Below are positions 16,279 to 24,260 of a DNA stretch of 31,561 nt, in pieces. A program made the position numbers and the translations under genes. Where the stretch lies: contig SKIL01000055.1 of NCBI GenBank assembly GCA_007116425.1, positions 1-31,561 of the forward strand, read 5' to 3'. Each line of letters starts with the position of its first letter. Within the stretch, counting starts at the first letter, position 1. The stretch is from Bacteriovoracaceae bacterium (lineage in GTDB: Bacteria; Bdellovibrionota; Bacteriovoracia; Bacteriovoracales; Bacteriovoracaceae). Below the pieces are notes generated by a model. That model had not been told where the DNA came from, ran no database searches, and saw only the letters and a program-made list of their open reading frames with translations.

Positions 16279-17307
16279 TTATAACTGCTCTTGATCTTGC
16301 TTTTCTTTAATTTCTTTCATAATGGAGTCAACTTTCATTCCAAGTCCAAGCCCCATTTGAGTCAAGATCTCTTTAATTTCATTAAGTGATTTACGGCCAA
16401 AATTCTTGGTACGCAACATCTCACCTTCAGTCTTTGAAACTAATTCATAGATATATTTAATATTCGCATTCTGAAGACAGTTTGCTGAACGAACTGATAG
16501 TTCAAGCTCAGATACTGGCTTAAGAAGCGCATTGTTCGCATTTGACTGAGTCTGCTGTGGCTTCTGCTCAATTCGAGCGATCTCTTCCTCATCCTCAAAG
16601 CTAAGGAAAACAGCTAGCTGATCTCTAAGAATCTTTGCAGAGTATGCAACCGCTTCTTGAGGATCTACACCCGAGTTCGTCCAAACTTCAAGAGTCAATT
16701 TATCGTAGTCTGTTCTCTTACCAACTCGCGAGTTTGTTACAGTGTAATTAACACGAGCAACTGGAGAGAAAAGAGTATCAAGATAAATCCACCCAACAGG
16801 TAGCTCATACATTTCTTGGTTATCTTGTGCTGTAACATATCCCTTACCACGACCAATCTTCAGTTCCATTTTGATTGATCCACCAGAAGAAATATTAGCG
16901 ATAACATGATGAGGGTTAAGAACCTTTACATCATTTGCTTCTGCGATATCTCCGGCCGTTACAGGACCTTCTCCACTCTTTTCAAGCGTAAGAACTACTT
17001 CTTCTTTAGAGCTGAGCTTAAAGTGAATTTCTTTCAAGTTAAGGATAATTTCTGAAACTTCTTCCTTAACATTATTAATTGTATCAAACTCGTGATCAAC
17101 GCCTTCAATTCTAATGGCGACAATACCTGCACCCTGAAGTGAAGAAAGGAGAACTCTTCTCAATGAATTACCAAGAGTTTGTCCGTATCCCCTCTCGAGA
17201 GGTTTAGCCACAAATTTACCATAGCTAGATTTTAGTGTATCGCTGTCTACCTCGAGTGCGACAGGACGAATCATGCTTGTCCAGTTCTTAGCTGTAAAAT
17301 TATCCAT
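16279..17307 (-). CDS. rpoA: RNA polymerase alpha subunit
   Basis: Alpha dimerises to start assembly of RNA polymerase, and its C-terminal domain contacts UP elements and activators. The 342 residues show the N-terminal domain (ERGYGQTLGNSLRRVLLSS and IEGVDHEFDTI). A linker rich in Gln/Asn follows (about 247-260), then the C-terminal domain with ELSVRSANCL, which includes the DNA-contacting Arg, and RTKNFGRKSL. It lies between rpsK and rplQ. The usual rpsD gene between rpsK and rpoA is absent; the gap there is only 29 bases. Confidence 0.98.
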   Translation of the reverse strand: MDNFTAKNWTSMIRPVALEVDSDTLKSSYGKFVAKPLERGYGQTLGNSLRRVLLSSLQGAGIVAIRIEGVDHEFDTINNVKEEVSEIILNLKEIHFKLSSKEEVVLTLEKSGEGPVTAGDIAEANDVKVLNPHHVIANISSGGSIKMELKIGRGKGYVTAQDNQEMYELPVGWIYLDTLFSPVARVNYTVTNSRVGKRTDYDKLTLEVWTNSGVDPQEAVAYSAKILRDQLAVFLSFEDEEEIARIEQKPQQTQSNANNALLKPVSELELSVRSANCLQNANIKYIYELVSKTEGEMLRTKNFGRKSLNEIKEILTQMGLGLGMKVDSIMKEIKEKQDQEQL

Positions 17308-17336
17308 TGGACCTTTCTCCTTAAACTTAACCTAAA

Positions 17337-17723
17337 TTATACTCTTCTTCTTTTCGGTGCTCGACATCCATTATGAGGAATTGGACTTCGATCTGCAACA
17401 GAAGTAATTCGCAAACCAGCTCCAACGAGTGCACGAATCGCGTTTTCGCGTCCAGCACCTGGGCCTTTAACCATAACTTCAACAGATCCCATTCCATGCT
17501 CAACAGCCTTCTTTGCAGCTTCGGCAGATGCCATCTGAGCAGCAAATGGAGTCGATTTCTTAGATCCTCTAAATCCTAATTGTCCAGCACTGGCCCAAGA
17601 AACGGCTTTTCCGTTTGGATCAGTGAAAGTAACAATTGTGTTATTAAAAGATGCCTGAATGTGGCAAATCCCATGAGGAATATTCTTTTTAACTTTTTTC
17701 TTTGTCGCAACTTTTTTAACCAT
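17337..17723 (-). CDS. rpsK: 30S ribosomal protein S11
   Basis: This 128-residue protein of the platform of the small subunit is near the Shine-Dalgarno helix. Recognisable segments are GICHIQASFNNTIVT, GFRGSKKSTPFAAQ and DRSPIPHNGCRAPKRRRV. A short Lys-rich start (VKKVATKKKVKKN) precedes the conserved core. The ribosome site is weak (GTGAGTTGAGTT before the ATG). It is 28 bases downstream of rpsM. Confidence 0.97.
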   Translation of the reverse strand: MVKKVATKKKVKKNIPHGICHIQASFNNTIVTFTDPNGKAVSWASAGQLGFRGSKKSTPFAAQMASAEAAKKAVEHGMGSVEVMVKGPGAGRENAIRALVGAGLRITSVADRSPIPHNGCRAPKRRRV

Positions 17724-17751
17724 AACTCAACTCACTTTAATTAGCAGTTAC

Positions 17752-18135
17752 CTACTTCAATGACTTAACAGACTTCTTACCAGCAATAGCAACGGCCTTA
17801 CCTTTTCTCGTACGAGCATTGGTATGCGTTCTTTGCCCTCTAACAGGTAAACCTTTTCTATGTCTAATTCCTCTATAACAACCCAAGTCTTTTAATCGCT
17901 TAATATTAAGTCCAACCTCTCTACGAAGGTCACCCTCAACAGTATATTCAGTCTCAAGGATCTGCCTAACTTGTTGAGCTTGCTCTTCAGTAAGATCATT
18001 TGAATTACTATTTAGGTCAATGCCTGCTTTACCCAAAACCTCATGGGCAAGCGTTGGTCCTACTCCATAAAGTGACTGGATTGCAATATACATCACTTTA
18101 TTACGGGGAATATCAACTCCAAGAATCCGCGCCAT
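17752..18135 (-). CDS. rpsM: 30S ribosomal protein S13
   Basis: This 127-residue protein of the head of the small subunit contacts the P-site tRNA and bridges to L5. The start MARILGVDIPRNK and the segments YGVGPTLAHEVL and GLPVRGQRTHTNARTRKG are diagnostic. A GAGGAG ribosome site lies six bases before the ATG. It is 15 bases downstream of rpmJ. Confidence 0.97.
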   Translation of the reverse strand: MARILGVDIPRNKVMYIAIQSLYGVGPTLAHEVLGKAGIDLNSNSNDLTEEQAQQVRQILETEYTVEGDLRREVGLNIKRLKDLGCYRGIRHRKGLPVRGQRTHTNARTRKGKAVAIAGKKSVKSLK

Positions 18136-18150
18136 AACTTACTCCTCGCT

Positions 18151-18267
18151 CTAGCCTTGTCTCTGCTTATGTCTAGGGTTTGTTTTACAAACAATCCTTA
18201 AAACACCTTTTCTTTTAACAACTTTACAATCTTTACAAATCTTTTTTACTGATGCTCGTACTTTCAT
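18151..18267 (-). CDS. rpmJ: 50S ribosomal protein L36, zinc-binding form
   Basis: I read this short gene directly from the minus strand. It encodes 38 residues beginning MKVRASVKKICKDCK and ending NPRHKQRQG, the full length of L36. Cys11, Cys14, Cys27 and His33 make the zinc site, so this is the cysteine-containing form. GAGGATGAGTT precedes the ATG. It lies between infA and rpsM, the classical position. Confidence 0.96.
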   Translation of the reverse strand: MKVRASVKKICKDCKVVKRKGVLRIVCKTNPRHKQRQG

Positions 18268-18318
18268 AACTCATCCTCTCAATCAACGTATCTAACCACT
18301 CAACAATGAGCTCTAAAC

Positions 18319-18543
18319 CTATCTTCCCTTACTTCTATACACAATTCTTCCTTTCTCAAGGTCGTACTTGCTGATTTCAACAAGAACCTTATCTCCTGGA
18401 AGAATTTTAATAAAGTGCATTCTCATTTTTCCACTAATGTGGGCAATGATCGAGTGGCCATTTGGCAACTTCACTTTAAACTTCGTATTTGGTAGAAGTT
18501 CCGTTACTTCGCCTTCTACCTCAATAGTTTCTTTTTCGGCCAT
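18319..18543 (-). CDS. infA: Translation initiation factor IF-1
   Basis: This 74-residue OB-fold protein occupies the A site of the small subunit during initiation. The segments LLPNTKFKVKLPNGH, HISGKMRMHFIKILPGD and YDLEKGRIVYRSKGR match the family. I chose the ATG at 18543, with GGATG eight bases upstream, over a TTG at 18558 that would add five residues. The 78-base gap after adk is the largest downstream of rpsE and holds a possible internal promoter. Confidence 0.96.
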   Translation of the reverse strand: MAEKETIEVEGEVTELLPNTKFKVKLPNGHSIIAHISGKMRMHFIKILPGDKVLVEISKYDLEKGRIVYRSKGR

Positions 18544-18575
18544 AAAAATTTCATCCAATCATATAAATTTTTGCA

Positions 18576-18604
18576 TATATATATGAAACGCTGCTGTAAT
18601 GCAA
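18576..18604 (-). promoter_or_regulatory. Candidate internal promoter upstream of infA
   Basis: On the minus strand TTGCAT (18599-18604) and TATATA (18576-18581) are separated by 17 bases, within an alternating AT run (CATATATATATG). The -35 match is weak. The site lies in the adk-infA gap and could add transcripts for infA, rpmJ, rpsM, rpsK, rpoA and rplQ. The AT run alone could explain the resemblance. Confidence 0.3.
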
Positions 18605-18621
18605 GTGGGCGATTCATCTAT

Positions 18622-19263
18622 TTACGCACTAATTACTTCTTTCAGGCTTTTTGTCACTTCGTCACTCGGACGAGATGCATCAAGTCTAACCAATTGTCCT
18701 TGAGACTCATAAAAATCGAGAACTGGGCCAATTGTATCGCGAAAAACATTCATTCTATTTCTAACAGTTTCTTCGTTATCGTCTTTCCGATGGACTAGAT
18801 CCTCACCTGAGACATCACACTTCCCTTCAATTTTTGGTGGACGCGTCAACAAGTTATAAATCTCACCACTTTTAGGAGCAACCCTTCGATTTGTAATTCT
18901 CTCAATTAAATGCTCGAGATCCATATCAAAATAAATCGCTTTAGTTGCAGCGCCTTTGAGAACATGTTCTTCTAGAAGCTTAGCTTGCTCACCATTTCGT
19001 GGAAAACCATCAAATATATAAACCTTGTTTTCGAGGTCACAATTTGCTTTAAGTAACTCAAGTACTGTCATATCATCGACAAGGTTTCCTGCGTCGATAA
19101 TTCCTTGCACCTTTTGTCCGAGCTCCGTACCCTTGGCAATCTCTGACCTCAATAGGTCGCCAGTAGATAGGTGATTATAACCAAACTCTTTTACCAAGTG
19201 GCTTGCCTGAGTGCCTTTACCCGAACCAGGTGCCCCAAGTAATACAATTTGCTCTCTGGCCAT
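18622..19263 (-). CDS. adk: Adenylate kinase
   Basis: This enzyme converts AMP and ATP to two ADP. Its 213 residues contain the P-loop GAPGSGKGT (10-18), the AMP-site segments LSTGDLLRSEI and FDGFPRN, and a long LID domain ending RKDDNEETVRNR. The LID lacks the four-Cys zinc site and is of the Gram-negative type. AAGGT lies upstream of the ATG, and secY ends two bases before it, so the two are probably coupled. The usual methionine aminopeptidase gene (map) does not lie next to it here. Confidence 0.97.
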   Translation of the reverse strand: MAREQIVLLGAPGSGKGTQASHLVKEFGYNHLSTGDLLRSEIAKGTELGQKVQGIIDAGNLVDDMTVLELLKANCDLENKVYIFDGFPRNGEQAKLLEEHVLKGAATKAIYFDMDLEHLIERITNRRVAPKSGEIYNLLTRPPKIEGKCDVSGEDLVHRKDDNEETVRNRMNVFRDTIGPVLDFYESQGQLVRLDASRPSDEVTKSLKEVISA

Positions 19264-19265
19264 GC

Positions 19266-20576
19266 CTAAAACCTTCTATTTTGTCCGTTATACTTGCCTT
19301 TTACTTTGTAAGCTGACTCCAACTTATCAGAGTAGAGGAAAGACTGGACATTCATCATCACTCGAATTGAAACACTTACCAAAATAAGAAGTGCTGTACC
19401 TCCGAACATCGTATGCGTGCCAGCTACGATATCTGGAACCACACAAACTGTTACGAGAAAGATTGAACCAAAAAACGTAAGTCTGTTCAAAACATAGTCT
19501 AAAAATTCTTTTGTTTTAACACCAGGTCTTACACCAGGAATAAAGGCATTGTTTTTTTGTAGCATTTCCGCAATTCGCTTAGTCTTAAACTGAATTGGAG
19601 CGTAAAAATACGTCATATAAACAATGAGAAATGCAAACAAGATGGTGAATAGTAGCTGACCAGGGAATAGAGACTGCATCACCATATCAAAGAATGGGCG
19701 ATAATCACTACCCTCTCCAATAAAGCCTCCAAATGTAATTGGAGCGGCCAAAAGAGAAGAAGCAAGAATTGGAGGCATAACCCCACCAGTATCTACTCGA
19801 ACTGGTAACGTTTGTGTTCCACCATACATTCTATTGTTAACAACTTTTTTCGCATACTGAACTGGCACCGCACGATACGATCTTTCAATAAATGAAACCA
19901 CATAGAAGGCCACAATAATGACAGCAACCATTAAAAGAATACTAAAACCTGAGATTTCACCCGACCGATAAAGCGTAAAGCGCTGAAGCAGCTCACCTGG
20001 AAGCTCAACCGCGATACCGGCAAAGATAATCAAAGAAACACCATTTTCTAATCCGTACTCAGTAATTCTCTCTCCAAGCCATAACAAAAACATTGTTCCT
20101 GCAGCGAGCGTAATGGTCGCAGTTAATCTAAATACCATTCCTGTATCAGGGATAATTGGAACTCCACCTGGACTTCTTAAGCCTTCGAACATTGTGGCCA
20201 TCACATAACCCTGAATCAGACAGAGAACGACTGTCGCATAGCGGGTCATTTTTTGGATTTTTTTATGGCCATCGGCTTCCTCTTGGAGCTCGGCGATCTG
20301 AGGGATAACCACACCGAGAAGAGAGAAGATAAACGAAGTTGTAATATAAGGCATAACCCCTAGGCCTAAAATCGAAAATCTCTTAAAAGCACCACCACTA
20401 AAAGTGTTAAAAAGGTCAAAAAGACCTCCTTCACTGGCGGCAAAATAGGCCGCTAGCGCATCTGGGTTCACACCTGGGACCGGAATTTGAGCCGCTACAC
20501 GGTAAACACAAAGTAATAAAAAAGTAAAAAGTACTCTCTTCTTAAGCTCTTCGAGCTTTCCTTGAGCGGTTGCCAT
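19266..20576 (-). CDS. secY: Preprotein translocase subunit SecY
   Basis: SecY is the channel of the Sec translocon in the inner membrane. The 436 residues show the ten-helix pattern. Family segments include RVAAQIPVPGVNP, a plug region near FNTFSGGAFKRFSILGLGVMPYI, and the cytoplasmic loop PVQYAKKVVNNRMYGG with PVRVDTGGVMPPILA. The ATG at 20576 has GAGGAT upstream and is preferred over the in-frame TTG two codons before it. It follows rplO by 29 bases, the normal arrangement of the spc operon. Confidence 0.97.
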   Translation of the reverse strand: MATAQGKLEELKKRVLFTFLLLCVYRVAAQIPVPGVNPDALAAYFAASEGGLFDLFNTFSGGAFKRFSILGLGVMPYITTSFIFSLLGVVIPQIAELQEEADGHKKIQKMTRYATVVLCLIQGYVMATMFEGLRSPGGVPIIPDTGMVFRLTATITLAAGTMFLLWLGERITEYGLENGVSLIIFAGIAVELPGELLQRFTLYRSGEISGFSILLMVAVIIVAFYVVSFIERSYRAVPVQYAKKVVNNRMYGGTQTLPVRVDTGGVMPPILASSLLAAPITFGGFIGEGSDYRPFFDMVMQSLFPGQLLFTILFAFLIVYMTYFYAPIQFKTKRIAEMLQKNNAFIPGVRPGVKTKEFLDYVLNRLTFFGSIFLVTVCVVPDIVAGTHTMFGGTALLILVSVSIRVMMNVQSFLYSDKLESAYKVKGKYNGQNRRF

Positions 20577-20605
20577 CCTCAAATATCCTCAACTTTTATA
20601 TATTT

Positions 20606-21061
20606 TTATCGGCTTTCGATCTTGCCGCCGGCCTTTTCAACCATTTCTGCAGCAGATTTTGAAAACTTCTCAATATTGACAAACGTCAAAGCCTTTTTCA
20701 ACTCACCATTGCCTAAAATTTTAATAGGACGGTGCTTTTCTTGGCCACTTAAAAGTCTATTTTCAATCAAAGTTTGTCTAGAAACTTCGCCTGATTCGAA
20801 CTTCGCTTCAATTTGTCCAATATTAACAGTTGCATACTCCTTTTTAAATGGAGCATTTTTAAAACCTTTCTTAGGTAGCCTCATATAAAGTGGCATGGCC
20901 CCACCAATAAAACCAGTTCTAACACCACCGCCAGAACGAGCTTTTTGACCTTTATGCCCTTTACCTGCTTGAGTACCTTGACCAGAAGCCTGACCTCTAC
21001 CAAGTCTCTTTGTATTTCTGTGCGCACCTTTTGGGCTTTGCAAATTATTTAGCTTTAACAT
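20606..21061 (-). CDS. rplO: 50S ribosomal protein L15
   Basis: This 151-residue early-assembly protein of the large subunit has a Gly-rich N-terminal tail. It shows MLKLNNLQSPKGAHRNTKR, GRGQASGQGTQAGKGHKGQ and the core segment IGGAMPLYMRLPKKGF. AGAGAGGTTAAA before the ATG at 21061 decides the start; an in-frame TTG at 21076 would place that site inside the gene. It lies between rpmD and secY. Confidence 0.97.
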   Translation of the reverse strand: MLKLNNLQSPKGAHRNTKRLGRGQASGQGTQAGKGHKGQKARSGGGVRTGFIGGAMPLYMRLPKKGFKNAPFKKEYATVNIGQIEAKFESGEVSRQTLIENRLLSGQEKHRPIKILGNGELKKALTFVNIEKFSKSAAEMVEKAGGKIESR

Positions 21062-21096
21062 TTTAACCTCTCTCAACTTGCCTTACGCAACAATTC

Positions 21097-21279
21097 CTAT
21101 TCTTGAATTTCCAGCAGGTGGATAACTTTTTTAATCATTCCACGAACAGCTGGCGTGTTTTCTAGTTCGCGCTGACTTCCGATCTTTCTTAGACCGAGTC
21201 CGCGAACATTTGCCTTTTGCTTCTCTGTACAACCGTTAGTACTCTTCTTTAACTTAACGGTGATTGTTTTACTGGCCAT
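21097..21279 (-). CDS. rpmD: 50S ribosomal protein L30
   Basis: This 60-residue large-subunit protein shows the family pattern TITVKLKKSTNG, then RGLGLRKIGS and NTPAVRGMIKKVIHLLEI. AGAGGT is upstream of the ATG. It lies between rpsE and rplO as usual. Confidence 0.95.
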   Translation of the reverse strand: MASKTITVKLKKSTNGCTEKQKANVRGLGLRKIGSQRELENTPAVRGMIKKVIHLLEIQE

Positions 21280-21311
21280 AACTACCTCTTAGCTTAACTA
21301 CAACTAACCAA

Positions 21312-21944
21312 TTATCTTGTTCTTAGATTCTTTGGATCTTTTCCACGAACTCTTGCAATCTGCTCAACAGATCTCAACTGCTTAAGTGCGTCGAAAGTTG
21401 CTTTAACAATATTGTGTGGGTTATTTCCACGAACAGATTTTGTCAAAACATCTCTAATCCCGGCCAGCTCCAAAATCGAGCGACATGCACCAGCGGCCTT
21501 AACACCAGTACCATCTGCAGCAGGAATAAATCGAATATCACCTGCATCAAAGTGACCTTGCACCATATGTGGAATTGTTCCATTATCAAGTGGAACATTA
21601 ATCATATTTTTATGTGCTGCTTGCGTAGCTTTTCTAATCGCTTCAGGAACCTCTTTAGCTTTACCAAGCCCGTAGCCAACTCTTCCTTTCTTATCACCTA
21701 CAATCATAAGTGCAGAGAAAGAAAACCTACGTCCACCCTTAACAACTTTCGCCACACGATTAACAGCAACAACTCTCTCTTCCATTTCGGGATCAACACC
21801 TGCGGCCGGAGCTTTTTTAGCTCTAGCAGGAGCTTTCTTACGAGGAGCTCTTTTTTCTTTTTTATCTTCTACTGCAGCGCCTGCCGCTTCTACAGCTGCA
21901 CCTTCAGTTTTAACTTCTTCTGCTTTTACATTTTCTTCGCTCAT
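21312..21944 (-). CDS. rpsE: 30S ribosomal protein S5 with long N-terminal extension
   Basis: S5 lies at the mRNA entry site and supports decoding accuracy. From about residue 50 the protein is canonical: VVAVNRVAKVVKGGRRFSFS, VGDKKGRVGYGLGKAKEVPEAI and the C-terminal GIRDVLTKSVRGNNPHN. Before this is an extra stretch of roughly 45 residues. It is first acidic and Ala/Val/Glu-rich, then basic (PRKKAPARAKKAPA). The total of 210 residues is well above the 167 of E. coli. The ATG has GGAAAGCT upstream, and no internal start with a good ribosome site is evident at the core boundary, so the extension seems genuine. Confidence 0.96.
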   Translation of the reverse strand: MSEENVKAEEVKTEGAAVEAAGAAVEDKKEKRAPRKKAPARAKKAPAAGVDPEMEERVVAVNRVAKVVKGGRRFSFSALMIVGDKKGRVGYGLGKAKEVPEAIRKATQAAHKNMINVPLDNGTIPHMVQGHFDAGDIRFIPAADGTGVKAAGACRSILELAGIRDVLTKSVRGNNPHNIVKATFDALKQLRSVEQIARVRGKDPKNLRTR

Positions 21945-21960
21945 AGCTTTCCTCTACAGA

Positions 21961-22338
21961 TTAGACCTGAATACCATTTTCACGTACAGATTCAACCAAC
22001 GCCTTAACAACACCTGTATAGCGATATCCAGCTCGATCAAAAACTGCTGCACTAATATTTTTACTCTTTAGTTGCTCAGCTAACTTTGCACCAACAACTT
22101 TAGCTCCCTCAACATTATTTGAGCTCGCTACAGCATTTTTTCCATAAGTCTGAACACTAAAAAGCGTTGTTCCACTTGCATCGTCGATTACTTGTGCTGT
22201 TAAATGCTTATTTGATCTAACGGCACAAATTCTTGGTCGCTCAGAAGTTCCAACAACTTTTTTTCTAATACTTAGTCTTCTTCGAAGTCTTCTCTTAGCA
22301 GAAGCTCCACTCACTTTTCCAACGGGTTTTCTCATCAT
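21961..22338 (-). CDS. rplR: 50S ribosomal protein L18
   Basis: This 125-residue protein binds 5S rRNA. A basic start (KRRLRRRLSIRKKV) leads to RPRICAVRSNKHLTAQVIDD, and the gene ends with FDRAGYRYTGVVKALVESVRENG. AAGGAGATG lies upstream of two adjacent ATG codons; either could start it. A stable stem-loop occupies the 67-base gap to rplF, just upstream of this ribosome site. Confidence 0.96.
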   Translation of the reverse strand: MMRKPVGKVSGASAKRRLRRRLSIRKKVVGTSERPRICAVRSNKHLTAQVIDDASGTTLFSVQTYGKNAVASSNNVEGAKVVGAKLAEQLKSKNISAAVFDRAGYRYTGVVKALVESVRENGIQV

Positions 22339-22353
22339 AATACATCTCCTTGC

Positions 22354-22391
22354 CCTAAGCTCAGGCAGCCCGACTGCCAGCTATCCTTAGG
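22354..22391 (-). promoter_or_regulatory. Stem-loop between rplF and rplR
   Basis: The mRNA can pair CCTA/TAGG, AGCT/AGCT and GGCAG/CTGCC around a five-base loop, with one small bulge and one internal loop: about 13 base pairs. An alternative six-pair outer stem (CCTAAG/CTTAGG) is also possible. It lies in the widest gap of the spc section and ends shortly before the rplR ribosome site. No T run follows, so it is not a terminator. A regulatory role is inferred. Confidence 0.5.
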
Positions 22392-22405
22392 CTCACTTCA
22401 ACTTT

Positions 22406-22942
22406 TTACTTCGCGCCAGTCTTACCAGCTTTTCTAATAATTGTCTCGTCAGTATATTTAACCCCTTTACCTTTATAAGGCTCAGGTGGTCTAAATGAGC
22501 GAACTTTTGCAGCAACAAAACCAACAAGCTCCTTACTGCTTCCAGAAATTTCAATAACGTTCTTTTGAACTTTCGCTGAAATTCCCTCTGGTAATTCATA
22601 AGAGATTGGATGAGAATAACCTAAACTCAACTCTAAATTATTTCCGCTCACAGAAGCTCTATAACCAACACCATTAAACTCTAATGACTTTGTGAAACCA
22701 TCAGTTACACCATGAATCATATTGCTAATAAGTGTTCTAGTTGTTCCCCACATTGCTCGAGCTTTTTGAGACTCATCAACTGGAGTTACAAATACTTCTT
22801 TATCTTTTAATTCAATTTTTACATTGTCTGTAAAGGCCTGTTGAAGCTCACCCTTAGGGCCTTTAACGGCGACTTGTACACCATCAACTTTCACTTCAAC
22901 TTTTTCTGGAACCGCTACAGGTAATTTTCCAATTCTTGACAT
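22406..22942 (-). CDS. rplF: 50S ribosomal protein L6
   Basis: This 178-residue protein lies near the factor-binding site of the large subunit. The start MSRIGKLPVAVPEKVEVKVD and the C-terminal signature PEPYKGKGVKYTDE are diagnostic. The two tandem halves of the fold are both present, and the length is normal. It follows rpsH after 31 bases. Confidence 0.97.
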   Translation of the reverse strand: MSRIGKLPVAVPEKVEVKVDGVQVAVKGPKGELQQAFTDNVKIELKDKEVFVTPVDESQKARAMWGTTRTLISNMIHGVTDGFTKSLEFNGVGYRASVSGNNLELSLGYSHPISYELPEGISAKVQKNVIEISGSSKELVGFVAAKVRSFRPPEPYKGKGVKYTDETIIRKAGKTGAK

Positions 22943-22973
22943 AATTCACGCCCTTGCTACTTGAGTCTTTGCC

Positions 22974-23360
22974 TTACCATACTTTACAAAGAACTTCTCC
23001 ACCAACTTTTTGCCTCTTAGCTTCTCTGTCCGAAATTACGCCGTTTGACGTAGATAAGATAGAGATACCAAGGCCAGAAAGAACTCTTGGAGCTTCTTTA
23101 TAACCACGATATTGTCTCAAACCAGGTCTTGAAGATCTTTCAATTCCTTGAATTGAGTTCTCCTCATTAAAAACGACCTTAATCTTAATATCATTTTGTG
23201 CTTTTGCTACAATCTTAAAAGAGCGAATATAACCTTCGTCTTTTAGAACCTTGCAGATACCAGCTTTGATTTTACTAGCAGGAAAATCAACCCTGTCGTG
23301 CCCGGCCTTTTGTGCATTTCTAATTCTTGTCAACATATCTGCAATCGGATCTGTCATCAT
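22974..23360 (-). CDS. rpsH: 30S ribosomal protein S8
   Basis: This 128-residue primary 16S rRNA binder acts, in E. coli, also as the translational repressor of the spc operon. The start TDPIADMLTRIRNAQ and the end LGISILSTSNGVISDREAKRQ with GGEVLCKVW match the family. Two adjacent ATG codons are possible starts. No copy of the E. coli S8 target could be recognised by eye at the rplE start. Confidence 0.97.
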   Translation of the reverse strand: MMTDPIADMLTRIRNAQKAGHDRVDFPASKIKAGICKVLKDEGYIRSFKIVAKAQNDIKIKVVFNEENSIQGIERSSRPGLRQYRGYKEAPRVLSGLGISILSTSNGVISDREAKRQKVGGEVLCKVW

Positions 23361-23381
23361 AGGACTAACCTCACTCCACTC

Positions 23382-23687
23382 TTACCAACTTGATTTTGTC
23401 ACACCGGGAATCATCCCACGAAGGGCCAATTCACGAAACTGTATACGGGATAATTTAAATCTTCTCAAATAAGCTCTTGGTCTGCCCGTAAGCTCACATC
23501 TATTTCTCACCCGAATTGGGCTTGAATTTCGAGGTAACTTTTGCATTTTCCGCATAGCATCTCCTTTTTCCTCAGGAGAAGCATTTGGATCAACCAAAAC
23601 CTTCTTTAACTCTTTTCTACGCTCACCGTATTTTTCGGCAAGCTTCTTTCTTCTTTCGTTTGATACTATTTTTGCCAACCTAGCCAT
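23382..23687 (-). CDS. rpsN: 30S ribosomal protein S14, long zinc-free form
   Basis: The 101-residue length and the lack of paired cysteines (a single Cys in NRCELTGRPRAYLRRF) mark the long, zinc-independent S14. The internal insert VDPNASPEEKGDAMRKMQKL is typical of this form. It lies between rplE and rpsH. Unlike L36 in the same locus, it does not depend on zinc. Confidence 0.97.
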   Translation of the reverse strand: MARLAKIVSNERRKKLAEKYGERRKELKKVLVDPNASPEEKGDAMRKMQKLPRNSSPIRVRNRCELTGRPRAYLRRFKLSRIQFRELALRGMIPGVTKSSW

Positions 23688-23701
23688 ACTAACTACTCCA
23701 C

Positions 23702-24241
23702 TTATCCTTTGAAAGGCATTCCAAGTTGAGATAAAAGCTCTCTACCTTCATCATTGTTCTTTGCTGTTGTAACAATAGAGATACCAACACCTCTAACTTT
23801 ATCAATTTTATCGTATTCAACTTCAGGGAAAATAATCTGCTCTTTTACACCAAGCGTATAATTTCCACGTCCATCAAATGCCTTGCTTGAAATACCTCTA
23901 AAATCTCTAACTCTAGGAAGAGAAACGTGAATTAATCTCTCAAGAAATTCATACATTCTATCTCCACGAAGAGTTACAGCAGCACCCATTGGCATATCTT
24001 CACGAACTTTAAAAGCTGCGTTTGATTTTTTAGCTCGCGTAACAACTGGCTTTTGCCCTGTAATAACAGCGAGATCCTCAACAATCTGATCAACACATTT
24101 TGCATTTGAAACAGTATCTTTTGTCGTGCAGTTAACGATAACCTTCTCAAGCTTTGGAATTTGGTGAACGTTTTTGTATCCAAATTTCTCTTTGAGGGCC
24201 GGTACTACTTTTTCTTTATAATGACTTTTTAGCATGTTCAT
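23702..24241 (-). CDS. rplE: 50S ribosomal protein L5
   Basis: This 179-residue protein of the central protuberance binds 5S rRNA and bridges to S13. Family segments include PALKEKFGYKNVHQIPKLEK, GQKPVVTRAKKS and FRGISSKAFDGRGNYTLGV. GAGGAAGAATTT before the first ATG supports this start rather than the Met two codons later. It is 19 bases downstream of rplX. Confidence 0.97.
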   Translation of the reverse strand: MNMLKSHYKEKVVPALKEKFGYKNVHQIPKLEKVIVNCTTKDTVSNAKCVDQIVEDLAVITGQKPVVTRAKKSNAAFKVREDMPMGAAVTLRGDRMYEFLERLIHVSLPRVRDFRGISSKAFDGRGNYTLGVKEQIIFPEVEYDKIDKVRGVGISIVTTAKNNDEGRELLSQLGMPFKG

Positions 24242-24260
24242 AAATTCTTCCTCAAATCAG

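Noticed and set aside
21414..22007. 197-codon open frame on the plus strand opposite rpsE and rplR
   Set aside because: It is rich in Ser, Asn, Cys and Phe, has no ribosome site, and is fully antisense to two certain ribosomal genes. It is a shadow frame.
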